DNA of 64,000 nt from positions 6,634,001 to 6,698,000 of the forward strand of contig NZ_CP108046.1 of the NCBI RefSeq assembly GCF_041435115.1, read 5' to 3'. Below are positions 10,167 through 22,037 of this stretch, piece by piece. This stretch comes from Streptomyces sp. NBC_00289. Lineage in GTDB: Bacteria; Actinomycetota; Actinomycetes; Streptomycetales; Streptomycetaceae. Each line of letters starts with the position of its first letter. Within the stretch, counting starts at the first letter, position 1. A program made the translations under genes and the position numbers. The notes beneath the pieces are model-generated. The model had not been told where the DNA came from. It saw only the letters and a list, made by a program, of their open reading frames with translations, and did no database searches.

Positions 10167-11513
10167 TCACTTCTTTACACGAACAGTCTTTGTGGACCGA
10201 GTTTCGAGCGTCATCTCGTCGGCCTCCGCGACCTTCGCCTTCAGTCGCACAGTACCTGTCGCGGCGTCGACCACGTCCACCACCTTCGCAAGCAGTTTCG
10301 CAGTATCCGCGTTTCCGGAATGGCCCGCGAGCTGAACGGCCCGACCCAGTTTGGCCGTTGCTCCGTCGAAGTCTCCCGCTTTGCGGAGATCCAGCCCTTG
10401 TTGGATGACTTGTGCCAGTTCGGCCTGCCCGGTGTAGTGGGCGACCTGGGGATTGATGGACGTCGACGCGACCATGTCGTCGGTCCACACGGCCCGTACG
10501 AGACCCTGCGCGCCGAGGTTGTGGGCGCTGCCGTCGGGCTGCGGCACGACCAGCGCGACCCGGGCGGCGAGCATCTCCTGGCCGAGGCCCGCGACCGGAA
10601 CCTCGACGCAGACGTGGTAGTCACGGGACTCGTCCCCCCAGGAGCCGGTGGGGTAGTCGCCGGAGCGCGGGCCCGCCTCGGTGCGGCGGTCGGTGAGTTC
10701 CTCGACGGTGGGTGCGACCTGCTTGACGAACTTCACCGCCGTGCCGACCGGAGTCCACAGGCGCAGCGACACGTCCGCGACCTCCTTGCCCATCGCCGTC
10801 TCCATCATCTGCGTGAAGTCGGTGGCGAGACCGGCCGGGTCGGCGACGATGTCGGAGGTGCCGAGCAGGGCGGAGGCGATCCCTGTGACTTCTTTCACTT
10901 CCCAGTCGGTGCCCACGCCTCGGGCGTCACAGGTGAAGCGTCCGGCGCAGGAGTCCAGGGCGCTCTTCAGGTCCTCGGGCGACTCGTGTTCGTTGCGGCC
11001 GTCGGTGAGCAGGATGCCGTGGCGGATGCCGACGTCCGCCGAGGACAGCAGGCGGTCGGCGAGGCGCAGCCAGGTCCCGATGGCCGTACCGCCGGTCGCG
11101 GTGAGCTTGCGCAGCGCGTGTTTGGCCTGGTCGCGGGTGGTGGCGTCGGCGACCGCGAGGCGCCCGCCGCCGGGGTAGACCTCCTTGGCGACGTGGGTGC
11201 CGCCGATCACCGCGAAGTGCACGCCGTCGCGCAGGGTGTCGATGGCCGCCGACGTGGCGTCGCGGGCGTTGCGCATCTTCGTCGGCGGGTAGTCCATCGA
11301 GCCCGAACAGTCGACCATGATCGCCACGGCCGCGGAGGGGCCCTGTCCGGGCGTGTAGTGGTGGGGCGTCGCGGCCGCGCTGCCGACGGTGCCGCCTCCG
11401 GTGGCGGTCACCGTGACGATGGCGCTGACCTCGCGGCCGCCCTCCGGCAGGAACTCGTTCTGGTAGACGTCCACCGCGAACTGCGGCACGTTCGACTTCG
11501 AGAAATTGGCCAT
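10167..11513 (-). CDS. von Willebrand factor A domain protein
   Basis: A 448-residue cytoplasmic-looking protein with no signal peptide. The VWA domain begins near residue 55. Its metal-ion site reads VDCSGSM (about 68-74), completed by a threonine in GGTAIG and an aspartate in LLTDGRNE. The C-terminal part resembles domains that follow VWA in actinobacterial signalling proteins, with a helical end rich in Ala and Lys. It sits between the PP2C phosphatase and FHA genes on the same strand and is probably co-transcribed with the FHA gene. VWA domains usually organise protein complexes, so a scaffold role beside the kinase is plausible but unproven. Confidence 0.9.
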   Translation of the reverse strand: MANFSKSNVPQFAVDVYQNEFLPEGGREVSAIVTVTATGGGTVGSAAATPHHYTPGQGPSAAVAIMVDCSGSMDYPPTKMRNARDATSAAIDTLRDGVHFAVIGGTHVAKEVYPGGGRLAVADATTRDQAKHALRKLTATGGTAIGTWLRLADRLLSSADVGIRHGILLTDGRNEHESPEDLKSALDSCAGRFTCDARGVGTDWEVKEVTGIASALLGTSDIVADPAGLATDFTQMMETAMGKEVADVSLRLWTPVGTAVKFVKQVAPTVEELTDRRTEAGPRSGDYPTGSWGDESRDYHVCVEVPVAGLGQEMLAARVALVVPQPDGSAHNLGAQGLVRAVWTDDMVASTSINPQVAHYTGQAELAQVIQQGLDLRKAGDFDGATAKLGRAVQLAGHSGNADTAKLLAKVVDVVDAATGTVRLKAKVAEADEMTLETRSTKTVRVKK

Positions 11514-11535
11514 GCCTGCTCACATCCCCCTCGTA

Positions 11536-11589
11536 CTCCGCCGAAGCGGAGCGATGACTGAGGACGGACCGGTCCCCACCGGTCCGTCC
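11536..11589 (-). terminator. Two stacked hairpins between the PP2C and VWA genes
   Basis: Two hairpins lie in this gap on the transcribed strand. One has a perfect 12-bp stem (GGACGGACCGGT with its complement, 11562-11589) and a 4-base loop. The next, at 11536-11551, is CTCCGC-TTCG-GCGGAG, a 6-bp stem closed by a very stable UUCG tetraloop. There is no T-run, which is usual in Streptomyces. They may end or dampen transcription before the VWA and FHA genes, or protect the 5' end of a processed downstream mRNA. Confidence 0.55.
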
Positions 11590-11711
11590 GGGCTTCCCCG
11601 TACGCGGCCCTCGGCCATGTCGTCGGATTCCCGTCGTCGCCCGGCGAGCGGCCCTGCGGCGAGCGTGCCTACAGGGGCCTGGTGGGGCGGACGGGAGTCC
11701 GAAGACGGGGC

Positions 11712-13055
11712 CTACGCCGATCCTGCCCCCCGCGGCGGGGCAGGGAACGGCAGGAGCGCCACTGTTACGTTGTCGTGGCCCCCGCCGTCCAAGGCGTGAC
11801 CGACCAGTACCTGGGCGGCGTGCAGGGGGCGCACCGCGGCGTCCAGGGGGACGACCTCGGCCATCTCCTCGGCCGCCTCCGCGTAGTTCCACAGTCCGTC
11901 GGAGCACACCACCACCACACCGGGCCGGTCCGGCTTGAAGGAAGCGGTGTGCGGCTCCAGTTCGTAGGCGTCCGCGCCGAGCCAGCCCGTGATCGCGTGG
12001 GCGCGCTCGTCGGCGTACGCCTCCGCCTCGTTCATCAGACCGGCGGCGACCATCTGCGCGGCCCACGAGTCGTCCTCGGTGAGCCGGGCCGGGGGTGCGG
12101 CGCGGTCCACCGGGACCCAGTAGGCGCGGCTGTCACCGACCCAGCCGACGACCAGCAGCCCGGCGGTCACCACCGCCCCGACGAAGGTGCAGGCGGGGGC
12201 GTTCTGGTGCGGGGCGTGCTCTCGGGCGGTGGCCGGTTCCTCGGCGAGCGCGTTGACGGCGTGCGAGGCCGCGATGATCGCGTCGTGCAGGGCCTGCTGG
12301 GGATGCGTGCCGGCCGGCAGGGCCGCCAGCAGCGATTCGCTCGCGGCCCGGGACGCGGCGAGCGAGGCGTCGTCCGGGCGGGTCGCCGAGGACACGCCGT
12401 CGCAGACGACCGACAGGAGCACGGGGGAGCCGTCCGGCAGCACGGTGGTGCCGAGGGCGAAGGCGTCCTCGTTGCGGTGATGGCGCAGCCCGCGGTCGCT
12501 GACCGCGGCGACCGGGCCGGCCTCCTGCTCCATGTGGTCGCGCTCGCGCGGCTGGGCGTGCCCGCAGTTCTCGCAGTAGCCGTCGTCGTCGACCCGGCCC
12601 GCCCGGCAGGCCACGCACACCCGGGTGCCCGCGGCCGGCGTCGGCGGTTCGGCGGTCGCGCGCGGGTCGGGCGCCTGCAGCGGGTACTCCTCGGGTTCCG
12701 GCCCGCGGTCGAACCGTACGCCCGAGGCGGGGGAGACCGGTGAGCCCGTGACAGGGGCCGGCTGCTGCGGTACGGCCGAGGGCAGCGCGCCGCCGCCCGA
12801 GTCGGTGCCCTGGAGATCCGTCGGCAGGTGCACCGGCGCGGGACGGCCGGAGCTGCCGGGCTCGGGGGCCACGGGCCAGGACGGGTCGGCTTCCGCCGCG
12901 GACGGTGTCCAGCCGTTCATGGCGATGGTCGGGTTGTCGTCCGGCCGTGCGGTGACAGCGGACAGGTCGTATCCGCACGCACCGCAGAAACGGTCACCCG
13001 ACTCGAGTGGTTCCTCGCAGCTCGGGCAGGCGGACAACTGGGGCATCTGCGACAT
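11712..13055 (-). CDS. PP2C-family Ser/Thr phosphatase with N-terminal zinc ribbon
   Basis: A 447-residue protein. Two CxxC pairs near the N-terminus (CPSCEEPLESGDRFCGACG) form a zinc ribbon like those on the neighbouring kinase and FHA proteins, and a further pair set lies near 190-210. The PP2C domain fills the C-terminal 240 residues: SDRGLRHHRNEDAF and VVCDGVSS carry metal-binding aspartates, later VGDSRAY, and VVVCSDGLWNY near the end. I start at ATG 13055; a TTG one codon upstream is possible but weaker. It begins 3 bp after the kinase stop, so the pair is coupled. It probably reverses phosphorylation made by the kinase. Confidence 0.91.
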   Translation of the reverse strand: MSQMPQLSACPSCEEPLESGDRFCGACGYDLSAVTARPDDNPTIAMNGWTPSAAEADPSWPVAPEPGSSGRPAPVHLPTDLQGTDSGGGALPSAVPQQPAPVTGSPVSPASGVRFDRGPEPEEYPLQAPDPRATAEPPTPAAGTRVCVACRAGRVDDDGYCENCGHAQPRERDHMEQEAGPVAAVSDRGLRHHRNEDAFALGTTVLPDGSPVLLSVVCDGVSSATRPDDASLAASRAASESLLAALPAGTHPQQALHDAIIAASHAVNALAEEPATAREHAPHQNAPACTFVGAVVTAGLLVVGWVGDSRAYWVPVDRAAPPARLTEDDSWAAQMVAAGLMNEAEAYADERAHAITGWLGADAYELEPHTASFKPDRPGVVVVCSDGLWNYAEAAEEMAEVVPLDAAVRPLHAAQVLVGHALDGGGHDNVTVALLPFPAPPRGAGSA

Positions 13056-13058
13056 CAA

Positions 13059-15681
<2,623 letters not shown>

Positions 15682-17019
15682 TCACTCACGGCCCGGTCCC
15701 CTCCGGTCCTGTGGCCCGCCCTGCTCCGGCAGCCGCGGGGCGCCGAGCTGTTCGGCGGCCGCGTGCTGGTAGCGCAGCACGGCCTGCTCGGCCACCCGCA
15801 GGTCGCAGGGCGCGCTCCACAGCATGCGCCGCGCCGCGTCGTACCGCTCGATCAGCAGCGAGTCCTCCGCCAGCCCGTGCCGGGCGGCCTTCGCCCGGTA
15901 GGCGTCGAGACGGCCGCGCAGCTCCGCGCGGACCGCCAGCGGCTGGGTGACCGCGGTCAACGACTCGCGGGCGCGCAGCAGTTCGTCCTCCGCCTTCCGC
16001 TCCAGGGACTCCAGGAGAGGAGACAGCCGGTGCCACTGGGCGTGTCTGCGGTAGTCCGCCGCCGTCGCCAACTGCTCCTGGAGCACGGTCGGCGGGCCGC
16101 TGACCACGGGCACCTCGGTGGCGGCGATCTTCGCGAGGACCTCGCCGCGCGCCGTGCGCGCCTCGGCGAGCGTGCGGTCGGCGCGGCTGAGCACGTCCCG
16201 CAGCCGCACGAGCCGCTGCTCCGCGTCCTGCCGCACGGTGAGCACCGCGTCGATCTCCCGGCGCACGTCCTCCAGGGCACGCGCCTCACGGTCGTACACC
16301 GTGGTGTCCGGCCTGCCGCCGCCCGGCGCGGTGCTTCGCCCCTCGGCGCGGACCCAGAAGGCGAGCGGGTCGGACACCACCTGCTCGCGCAGGGACGTCA
16401 GGACGCGTGTGATGCGCTCCAGGTCGTCGCCCGCGGGGTGTTCGCCGGGGCGCACCCCGACGGAGTGCGCGAGCCGGCGGGTGCGCTGGAGCTCCGCGGC
16501 CAGCAGGTCTATCCGGGCGGGCAGCGCCGACCAGACCGCGTCGGCGGCGACGACCATGTCGAGCGAGGTCGCGTACAGCTCGTTCATCCGGTCCACGAGG
16601 GTGACCAGCGAGAACCGCTCGCTGAGTCGCCCCGAACCGCCATGCAGGGTCGGCGCGTTGGCCGTGGCGGTGGTGGAGCCCGCAACCGTGACGGACTCGC
16701 CCCGCAGCAGCTCGGTCAGCTCCGCCAGGTCCTCGCGGCTGGACCAGCGGCGGCGGGAGCGGATGTCACGGGCGGAACGCAGCGCGTCCGTGTACGCGTC
16801 GAAGTACGCCCACAGCAGCGTGATCGACGCGTCCGCGGTGGCCCAGCGCTCCTTGGTGGTGCCGGTGAGGTCGGCGCCCTCGAGGAGTCTGCGGCCCGCG
16901 TGGTCCTGGAGGGCGAGGAGCGAGGTCTCGATGGCCTCGTGCTCCGCGCCGAGCCGCGCCAGCGCACGGTCCACCTCGTCCCGGTCCATCACCGGCCCGG
17001 CGGGGTCCGTGACGCCCAT
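15682..17019 (-). CDS. Predicted coiled-coil protein of the PknG/GlnX locus
   Basis: A 445-residue soluble protein, largely helical and rich in Ala, Arg, Glu and Leu. Long heptad-like stretches run from about 20-100 and 225-400 (for example REARALEDVRREIDAVL and QDAEQRLVRLRDVLSR). There is no signal peptide, membrane segment or recognisable catalytic motif. The start at ATG 17019 has AGGTG eight bases upstream. It lies between the solute-binding protein and the kinase, 18 bp from the kinase start, so it should be co-expressed with them. I do not recognise a named family. A structural link between the membrane sensor and the kinase is a reasonable guess only. Confidence 0.8.
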   Translation of the reverse strand: MGVTDPAGPVMDRDEVDRALARLGAEHEAIETSLLALQDHAGRRLLEGADLTGTTKERWATADASITLLWAYFDAYTDALRSARDIRSRRRWSSREDLAELTELLRGESVTVAGSTTATANAPTLHGGSGRLSERFSLVTLVDRMNELYATSLDMVVAADAVWSALPARIDLLAAELQRTRRLAHSVGVRPGEHPAGDDLERITRVLTSLREQVVSDPLAFWVRAEGRSTAPGGGRPDTTVYDREARALEDVRREIDAVLTVRQDAEQRLVRLRDVLSRADRTLAEARTARGEVLAKIAATEVPVVSGPPTVLQEQLATAADYRRHAQWHRLSPLLESLERKAEDELLRARESLTAVTQPLAVRAELRGRLDAYRAKAARHGLAEDSLLIERYDAARRMLWSAPCDLRVAEQAVLRYQHAAAEQLGAPRLPEQGGPQDRRGPGRE

Positions 17020-17074
17020 CGATCACCTCTCGCTGCTGTGGGTTGTGGTGCCGGTGTGTGGGTGGTGCGGTCCG

Positions 17075-18154
17075 TCAGCTCGTCCGCAGATACACCGGCG
17101 GGGGCGGCTCCGACTTCGTCGAGTCCTTGTTCAGTGTGGCCGACAGCCATCTGTCGTACGAGGCCTGCCAGCCGTCCGTCGTGTCCTTGCGGTAGTCCAC
17201 CAGGATCTGGTTGACCCGGCGCACCAGGTCGTCGGCGCCCCGGTTCATGGCCACGCCGTAGTACTCGTCCGTGAAGGTGCCACCCTTGAGCTCGACCGTG
17301 GGGTCCTGGGCGGCCTGGCTCGCGGCGAGCGCGCCGTCGGTGACCACGGCGTCCACCTCACCGAGTTGCAGCCTGACCAGGCAGTCGAGCTGGTTGGGGA
17401 CGGGCGGGACGACGACGGCGGAGGCGATCAGCTTCTTGGCGTCGTGGTCCGCCGTCAGCCGGGTGTTGGCGATGGAACCCGCCGCCGTGCAGATCCTCTT
17501 GTGCGCCAGCGTGTCGTCGTACCCGCTGATGTCCGAGGACCGGGGGGCCAGAACCTGCTGGCCCGTCTTGAAGTAGGGGGCGGAGAAGGCGACGTCGTCG
17601 AGGCGGTCGCAGGAGATGGTCATCGTGCGGACGACCATGTCGACGCTGCCGCTCTGCAGGGCCGGGATGCGCTGGTTGGTGGGGATGGCCTTGAACACGA
17701 CGTCGTCCGGGTCGCCGAGTATCTCCTGGGCGATCCGGTGCACCAGATCGATGTCGAAGCCCTCCAGGTCGCCGGACGGGCCGCTGTTCGGATTGCGGTA
17801 GCCCCAGCGGTAGCTGTTCTGGTCGACGCCGACGATCAGCTTGCGCTTCTCGCCCGGGCGGGCCTTGATCTTCGCGATGGTGTCCCCGTCCGCGCCGGAC
17901 GGGGACAGCGTCTGCTCTTCGGGGGCCTTCTTGATCGCGGGGTCCGCGCAGTGGTCGTCGGCACGTACCTGGCTGCCGCGGGCGAGGCCCGGACCGCCGG
18001 TGCCCGTACTGCCGTCGCCGCGCGACTGGGTCAGCGGCAGCAGCAGCGTGAAGACCACCGCGAGGGCGCAGACGACCGCCATCGCACCCACCCCGCCCCA
18101 GCCGCGCAGGCTGGCCCGCAAGCGTCGCGCGCGCATGGTCACGCCCCCTTTCAC
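17075..18154 (-). CDS. glnH: GlnH-like amino-acid-binding protein
   Basis: An extracytoplasmic solute-binding protein of family 3 (polar amino acids). After an N-terminal membrane anchor (about 22-43, VCALAVVFTLLLPL), the binding domain shows KLIVGVDQNSYRWGYRNP, GFDIDLVHRIAQEI and DMVVRTMTISCDRLDDVAFSAPYF. These are the family signature segments. There is no lipobox, so it stays anchored by the uncleaved helix. No amino-acid permease or ATPase lies nearby. With glnX upstream and pknG downstream this matches the mycobacterial set in which GlnH senses aspartate or glutamate for PknG. GTG 18154 overlaps the glnX stop by 4 bp; ATG 18136, with AAGGGGG upstream, is an equally good start. Confidence 0.9.
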   Translation of the reverse strand: MKGGVTMRARRLRASLRGWGGVGAMAVVCALAVVFTLLLPLTQSRGDGSTGTGGPGLARGSQVRADDHCADPAIKKAPEEQTLSPSGADGDTIAKIKARPGEKRKLIVGVDQNSYRWGYRNPNSGPSGDLEGFDIDLVHRIAQEILGDPDDVVFKAIPTNQRIPALQSGSVDMVVRTMTISCDRLDDVAFSAPYFKTGQQVLAPRSSDISGYDDTLAHKRICTAAGSIANTRLTADHDAKKLIASAVVVPPVPNQLDCLVRLQLGEVDAVVTDGALAASQAAQDPTVELKGGTFTDEYYGVAMNRGADDLVRRVNQILVDYRKDTTDGWQASYDRWLSATLNKDSTKSEPPPPVYLRTS

Positions 18155-19599
18155 CGGTACTCCGAAAGCCTGCGCCCGATACCCAGCAGAGCGCCGGCCG
18201 CGCCCAGGAGCGCGAGCACGGCGGCGCCCTCGGGCAGCCCGGTCATCGCGTTCCGGCCGTCACCGGCCGCCTGCTTGAACTCGGCCTCCTCGTGCTGCAG
18301 GGCCCTGTCGAGGTTCTTGTCGACTCCCGCGAAGCACTCGCCGGTGGCGCCCTTGGCGCCGATCACCAGGGCCAGCGCCCGCTCGTAGTTGCCGTTGTCG
18401 TCCTGATCGCGGGCCGAGGCATGGCGTCTCTTCCACTCCGTCATGTTGCTCTCGGCCGTCGCGACCGGCTGCTGCCCGGACCGGTCGTCGGCGAGCTTCG
18501 CGGCCGCGGCGAGGCCCTTGCCGAGGGTGTCCATGTCCTTGCCGAAGTCGACGTCGTAGGAGTCGAGGGTCTCGCCGCCCACCTTGACGGTCTCGGCGCC
18601 GCGGGCCACCAGCGTCAGGTTCTCGTTGCCGCGGGCCTTGAGGGAGGCGATGCGGGCGTCGTGCAGCACGTTGAGGGAGCGGACGCCGTGGTCGTAGGAG
18701 TCGTCGAGGCCGGCGCGCGCGAGGCTGTGGCCGACGACGAGCCACAGCAGGACCACCGTGGTGCCGGCCGTCGCGGCGACCAGGCCGTGGTTCAGCACCC
18801 GGTTCGTGCGCCGGTAGTTGCGCTGCTGGGCCCAGCCGAGCGCGGCCAGCGCGAGCACGCCGAGACCGATGGCGATCCACGGGTAGGGCGTCGCGTCGCC
18901 GTAGTCGGCGCTCAGGCGCTGGTTCTCCTTGGTGTAGAGATCCTCCGCCTTCGGGAGCATCTCCTTCTGCATCTTCTCGTTCGCGTACCGCAGATAGGCG
19001 CCGCCGACCGGAAAGCCCTGGCGGTTGTACGTGCGGGCCTGCTCGACCAGGCCCTTGTACTGCGGCAGCAGTTCGTTGAGCCGGGCGATGGTCTTCGCCG
19101 CGGGGGAGCCGGGGTCGGAGTTGGCGGCCGCCTCGACCAGCCCCGAGGCGGCGCTGTCGATGTCCTGCTCGTACACCGTGCGGGTGGCGGCCGTCTCCTC
19201 GCCGCCGGCGAGAAAGCCGCTGGAGGCGGCCGTGTTGGCGTCGGCGAGCGAACGGTAGATGTCGGCCGCGGCGGAACTGAGGGGCTGGCTGTTGTGCAGT
19301 ACGTCGTCGGCGGCGGCCGCCCGCTCGGTCATCTGCCAGGCGGTGACGGCGCCGAACGCGACGACGAGGAGTGCGACGACGGCACCGATGACGCGCAGCC
19401 GGCCGGGCTCGGTGGCGGCGCCCGCGCGCAGCCGGTCGAGGCCTTCGGCGAAGGCGGTGCGGCGGGCGGGCGCGGGCGTGGCGACCGGCGGGGCGGCGGG
19501 GGACCGGCCCGGCCCGCCCGGCTGCGGCGGAATCGCCGGCATCGTGGGCACGCCCGGACCCGGTGGTGGCGCCGCGCTGCTCTTCGTCGGGTGTGTCAC
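18151..19599 (-). CDS. glnX: GlnX-like transmembrane sensor of the PknG pathway
   Basis: A 482-residue membrane protein with a Pro-rich cytoplasmic N-terminus and helices near 70-89, 240-257 and 273-292, and one near the C-terminus (about 457-475). They enclose two helical extracytoplasmic domains resembling four-helix-bundle sensor domains. This topology matches mycobacterial GlnX, which contacts GlnH outside and relays a signal to PknG. The GTG start at 19599 is preceded by GGGGGAGGT, and it is the first gene of the locus. A candidate minus-10 (ATACTT) lies about 35 bases upstream of the start without a clear minus-35. Assignment rests on topology and gene order rather than on a diagnostic motif. 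Confidence 0.8.
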   Translation of the reverse strand: MTHPTKSSAAPPPGPGVPTMPAIPPQPGGPGRSPAAPPVATPAPARRTAFAEGLDRLRAGAATEPGRLRVIGAVVALLVVAFGAVTAWQMTERAAAADDVLHNSQPLSSAAADIYRSLADANTAASSGFLAGGEETAATRTVYEQDIDSAASGLVEAAANSDPGSPAAKTIARLNELLPQYKGLVEQARTYNRQGFPVGGAYLRYANEKMQKEMLPKAEDLYTKENQRLSADYGDATPYPWIAIGLGVLALAALGWAQQRNYRRTNRVLNHGLVAATAGTTVVLLWLVVGHSLARAGLDDSYDHGVRSLNVLHDARIASLKARGNENLTLVARGAETVKVGGETLDSYDVDFGKDMDTLGKGLAAAAKLADDRSGQQPVATAESNMTEWKRRHASARDQDDNGNYERALALVIGAKGATGECFAGVDKNLDRALQHEEAEFKQAAGDGRNAMTGLPEGAAVLALLGAAGALLGIGRRLSEYR

Positions 19600-19808
19600 T
19601 GTTTGACCTCCCCCATGGTCATCCGTCGTCGCAAGTATCACCGCCGACACTGACATTCGCACCGGCCTTCACTGGATCTTGATGGGATCGCAGTGTGCTT
19701 GACGGTATTCCGGCACGAAGCCGCGCCCCGCGCCACCCCCTCTCCATGAATACGCCGGTGGAATCGGTTCGGTTCCCGCGCCGGCCAGGGCGTACGCGAG
19801 GGCGTGCG

Positions 19809-20771
19809 CTACCCGAAGTACGCTCGCGCCCGCTCGTGCACCTCCGCTCCCGCCGCCACCCGGTCCAACCCCAGCAACACCGCTCCCAGCACCGGCGGCG
19901 CCGCCACCACCAGGGGAACCGCCTTCGGCGCCCGTACGGCCAGCAACTCCCGTATTCCGTCGTCCAGTTGGGGGTGTCGAGCGGCCAGGACGCCGCCGCC
20001 CAGCAGTACCGGCGTCTCCTCCTCCAGCAGCTCCAGCCGGGTCAGTGCCACCGTGGCCATCGCCACCACCTCGTCGGCGAGGCGGTCGACGACCGCGCGG
20101 GCGACCGTGTCGCCGGCGGCCGCCGTGGCGAACAGGACCGGCGTCAGCTCGTGGCGGCGGTCCTGTTCGACGTCCTCCAGGTGCAGCGCCTCGACGAGGG
20201 CGTACATGGAACCGAGCCCGAAGTGGGCGGGCAGGGTGTGCGCCAGCGCGGTCGGGCCGCCGCGGCCGTCCTCCGCGCGGGAGGCGTGCCACAGCGCCTC
20301 CTCCGCCAGGCCCCAGCCACCGCCCCAGTCGCCGGAGATCCGGCCGAGCGCGGGGAAGCGGGCGGTGCGCCCGTCGGGCCGCATGCCGACGCAGTTGATG
20401 CCCGCGCCGCAGACGACCGCCACGCCCCGCGGCTCGGTGATGCCGGCCCGCAGGATCGCGAACGTGTCGTTGCGCACCTCGACGCTCGCGCCCCAGCCGC
20501 GGGCCCGCAGCGCGGCCGCCAACCGCTCCTCCTCGACGGGGAAGTCGGCGTTGGCGAGGCAGGCCGACACGTGGTCGACCGAGCTGGTCCCGGCGGCGGC
20601 GAAGGCCCGCGACACGGCCTCGGCGAGGGTGTCCACCGCCTCCTCGACGCCCACCGCGGGCGGCCGGAACCCGCCGCCGCGGGCCGTGGCGAGGACGGTC
20701 CCGTCGGTCGCCACCACCGCCACGTCGGTCTTGCTGTTGCCCGCGTCGACGGCGAGGACACGTGCGGTCAT
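19809..20771 (-). CDS. BadF/BadG-type sugar kinase (N-acetylglucosamine kinase-like)
   Basis: A 320-residue ASKHA-fold kinase. The N-terminal phosphate-1 motif is LAVDAGNSKTDVAVV and phosphate-2 is VVCGAGINCVG with ISGDWGGGWGLAEEALW, the pattern of eukaryotic-type N-acetylglucosamine kinases and BadF ATPases. There is no zinc motif, so it is not a ROK kinase. The ATG overlaps the GH4 stop by 4 bp. As the last gene of a sugar-uptake operon it probably phosphorylates the imported sugar so that the GH4 enzyme, which needs a 6-phosphate, can act. The precise sugar is unknown. Confidence 0.88.
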   Translation of the reverse strand: MTARVLAVDAGNSKTDVAVVATDGTVLATARGGGFRPPAVGVEEAVDTLAEAVSRAFAAAGTSSVDHVSACLANADFPVEEERLAAALRARGWGASVEVRNDTFAILRAGITEPRGVAVVCGAGINCVGMRPDGRTARFPALGRISGDWGGGWGLAEEALWHASRAEDGRGGPTALAHTLPAHFGLGSMYALVEALHLEDVEQDRRHELTPVLFATAAAGDTVARAVVDRLADEVVAMATVALTRLELLEEETPVLLGGGVLAARHPQLDDGIRELLAVRAPKAVPLVVAAPPVLGAVLLGLDRVAAGAEVHERARAYFG

Positions 20772-22033
20772 GCCCACGCGAGATGCTCCCGGTTGTGTGC
20801 GATCAGCTGGTCGGTGAGGGCGTCCGCGTACGCGTGCTGCCCGACGAGGGGGTGGGCGAGCAGCGCTCGGAACACCCGGTCCCGGCCGCCGCGCAGGGCT
20901 GCCTCCAGGGCCAGGTCCTCGTAGGCCGTCACGTTCGCCGTCAGGCCGGCGAACAGGGGGTCGACGGGCGGCACGGGCAGCGGGGTGGTGCCCTTGGGAC
21001 CCACCGCCGCCTGCACCTCGATCACCGCGTCGTCGGGGAGGAAGGGCAGCGTGCCCCGGTTGAGGGTGTTCACCACCTGGTAGGGGCTCCCGCCTCCGCC
21101 GAGCAGCCCGGCCGCGAGGTCCACGGCCGCCTCCGAGTAGAAGGCGCCGCCCCGTTTGCCGAGGAGTTCCGGCTTCTCGTCGAGGCTCGGATCGCCGTAC
21201 ATCTTCAGCAACTGCCGTTCCATCTCGGCCACTTCCGCGGCCCGGGACGGCTTGGTCCGCAGTTCCCGGACGACCTCGTCGTGCGCGTAGTAGTAGCGCA
21301 GGTAGTACGACGGGACGACGCCCAGGCGGTCGAGGAGCGGGCCGGGCAGGTGCAGGTCGGCGGCGATCGCGTCGCCGTGCTCGGCCAGCAGCCGGGGCAG
21401 CACGTCCTCGCCCTCGGGGCCGCCGAGCCGTACGCCGGTCTCCCAGGTGAGGTGGTTGAGGCCGACGTGGTCGAGGTGGATGTCCGTTGGGGTGAGGCCG
21501 AGCAGGGCGGCGAACTTGCGCTGGAAACCGATCGCCACGTTGCACAGGCCGACCGCCTTGTGGCCGGCCTGGAGCAGGGCGCGGGTCACGATGCCGACCG
21601 GGTTGGTGAAGTCGATGATCCAGGCGTCCGGGTTGGTACGGCGGACGCGTTCGGCGATGTCGAGCACCACCGGGACCGTGCGCAGTGCCTTGGCCAGGCC
21701 GCCCGCGCCCGTCGTCTCCTGTCCGACGCAGCCGCACTCCAGCGGCCAGGTCTCGTCCTGCTCGCGGGCCGCCTGGCCGCCGACACGGAGCTGGAGAAGC
21801 ACCGCGTCGGCCCCGTCGACGCCCGCGTCCAGGTCGTCCGTCGTGACGATCCGGCCGGGGTGGCCCTGCCGGGCGAAGATCCGGCGGGCCAGACCGCCCA
21901 CCAGTTCCAGGCGCTCGGCCGCCGGGTCGACGAGCACGAGTTCCTCGATGGGCAGGGTGTCCCTGAGCCGCGCGAAGCCGTCGATGAGTTCGGGTGTGTA
22001 GGTCGAGCCTCCGCCGACCACGGTGAGTTTCAT
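20768..22033 (-). CDS. GH4 6-phospho-beta-glucosidase-like enzyme
   Basis: A 421-residue glycoside hydrolase family 4 enzyme. These use NAD and a divalent metal and cleave by oxidation and elimination at C3. The NAD-binding start is KLTVVGGGSTYTPELIDGF. The metal ligands are the Cys of GLCNVAIGF (about 171) and the His in DHVGLNHLTW (about 201), and the catalytic Tyr lies in GAFYSEAAV. GH4 6-phospho enzymes usually follow a PTS importer, but here the neighbours are an ABC importer and a kinase, so the phosphate must be added after uptake. The ATG lies 4 bp after the permease stop. Confidence 0.92.
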   Translation of the reverse strand: MKLTVVGGGSTYTPELIDGFARLRDTLPIEELVLVDPAAERLELVGGLARRIFARQGHPGRIVTTDDLDAGVDGADAVLLQLRVGGQAAREQDETWPLECGCVGQETTGAGGLAKALRTVPVVLDIAERVRRTNPDAWIIDFTNPVGIVTRALLQAGHKAVGLCNVAIGFQRKFAALLGLTPTDIHLDHVGLNHLTWETGVRLGGPEGEDVLPRLLAEHGDAIAADLHLPGPLLDRLGVVPSYYLRYYYAHDEVVRELRTKPSRAAEVAEMERQLLKMYGDPSLDEKPELLGKRGGAFYSEAAVDLAAGLLGGGGSPYQVVNTLNRGTLPFLPDDAVIEVQAAVGPKGTTPLPVPPVDPLFAGLTANVTAYEDLALEAALRGGRDRVFRALLAHPLVGQHAYADALTDQLIAHNREHLAWA

Positions 22034-22037
22034 GCAG

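Noticed and set aside
13056..13058. TTG start for the PP2C gene
   Set aside because: An ATG one codon downstream is better and gives the same protein minus one residue.
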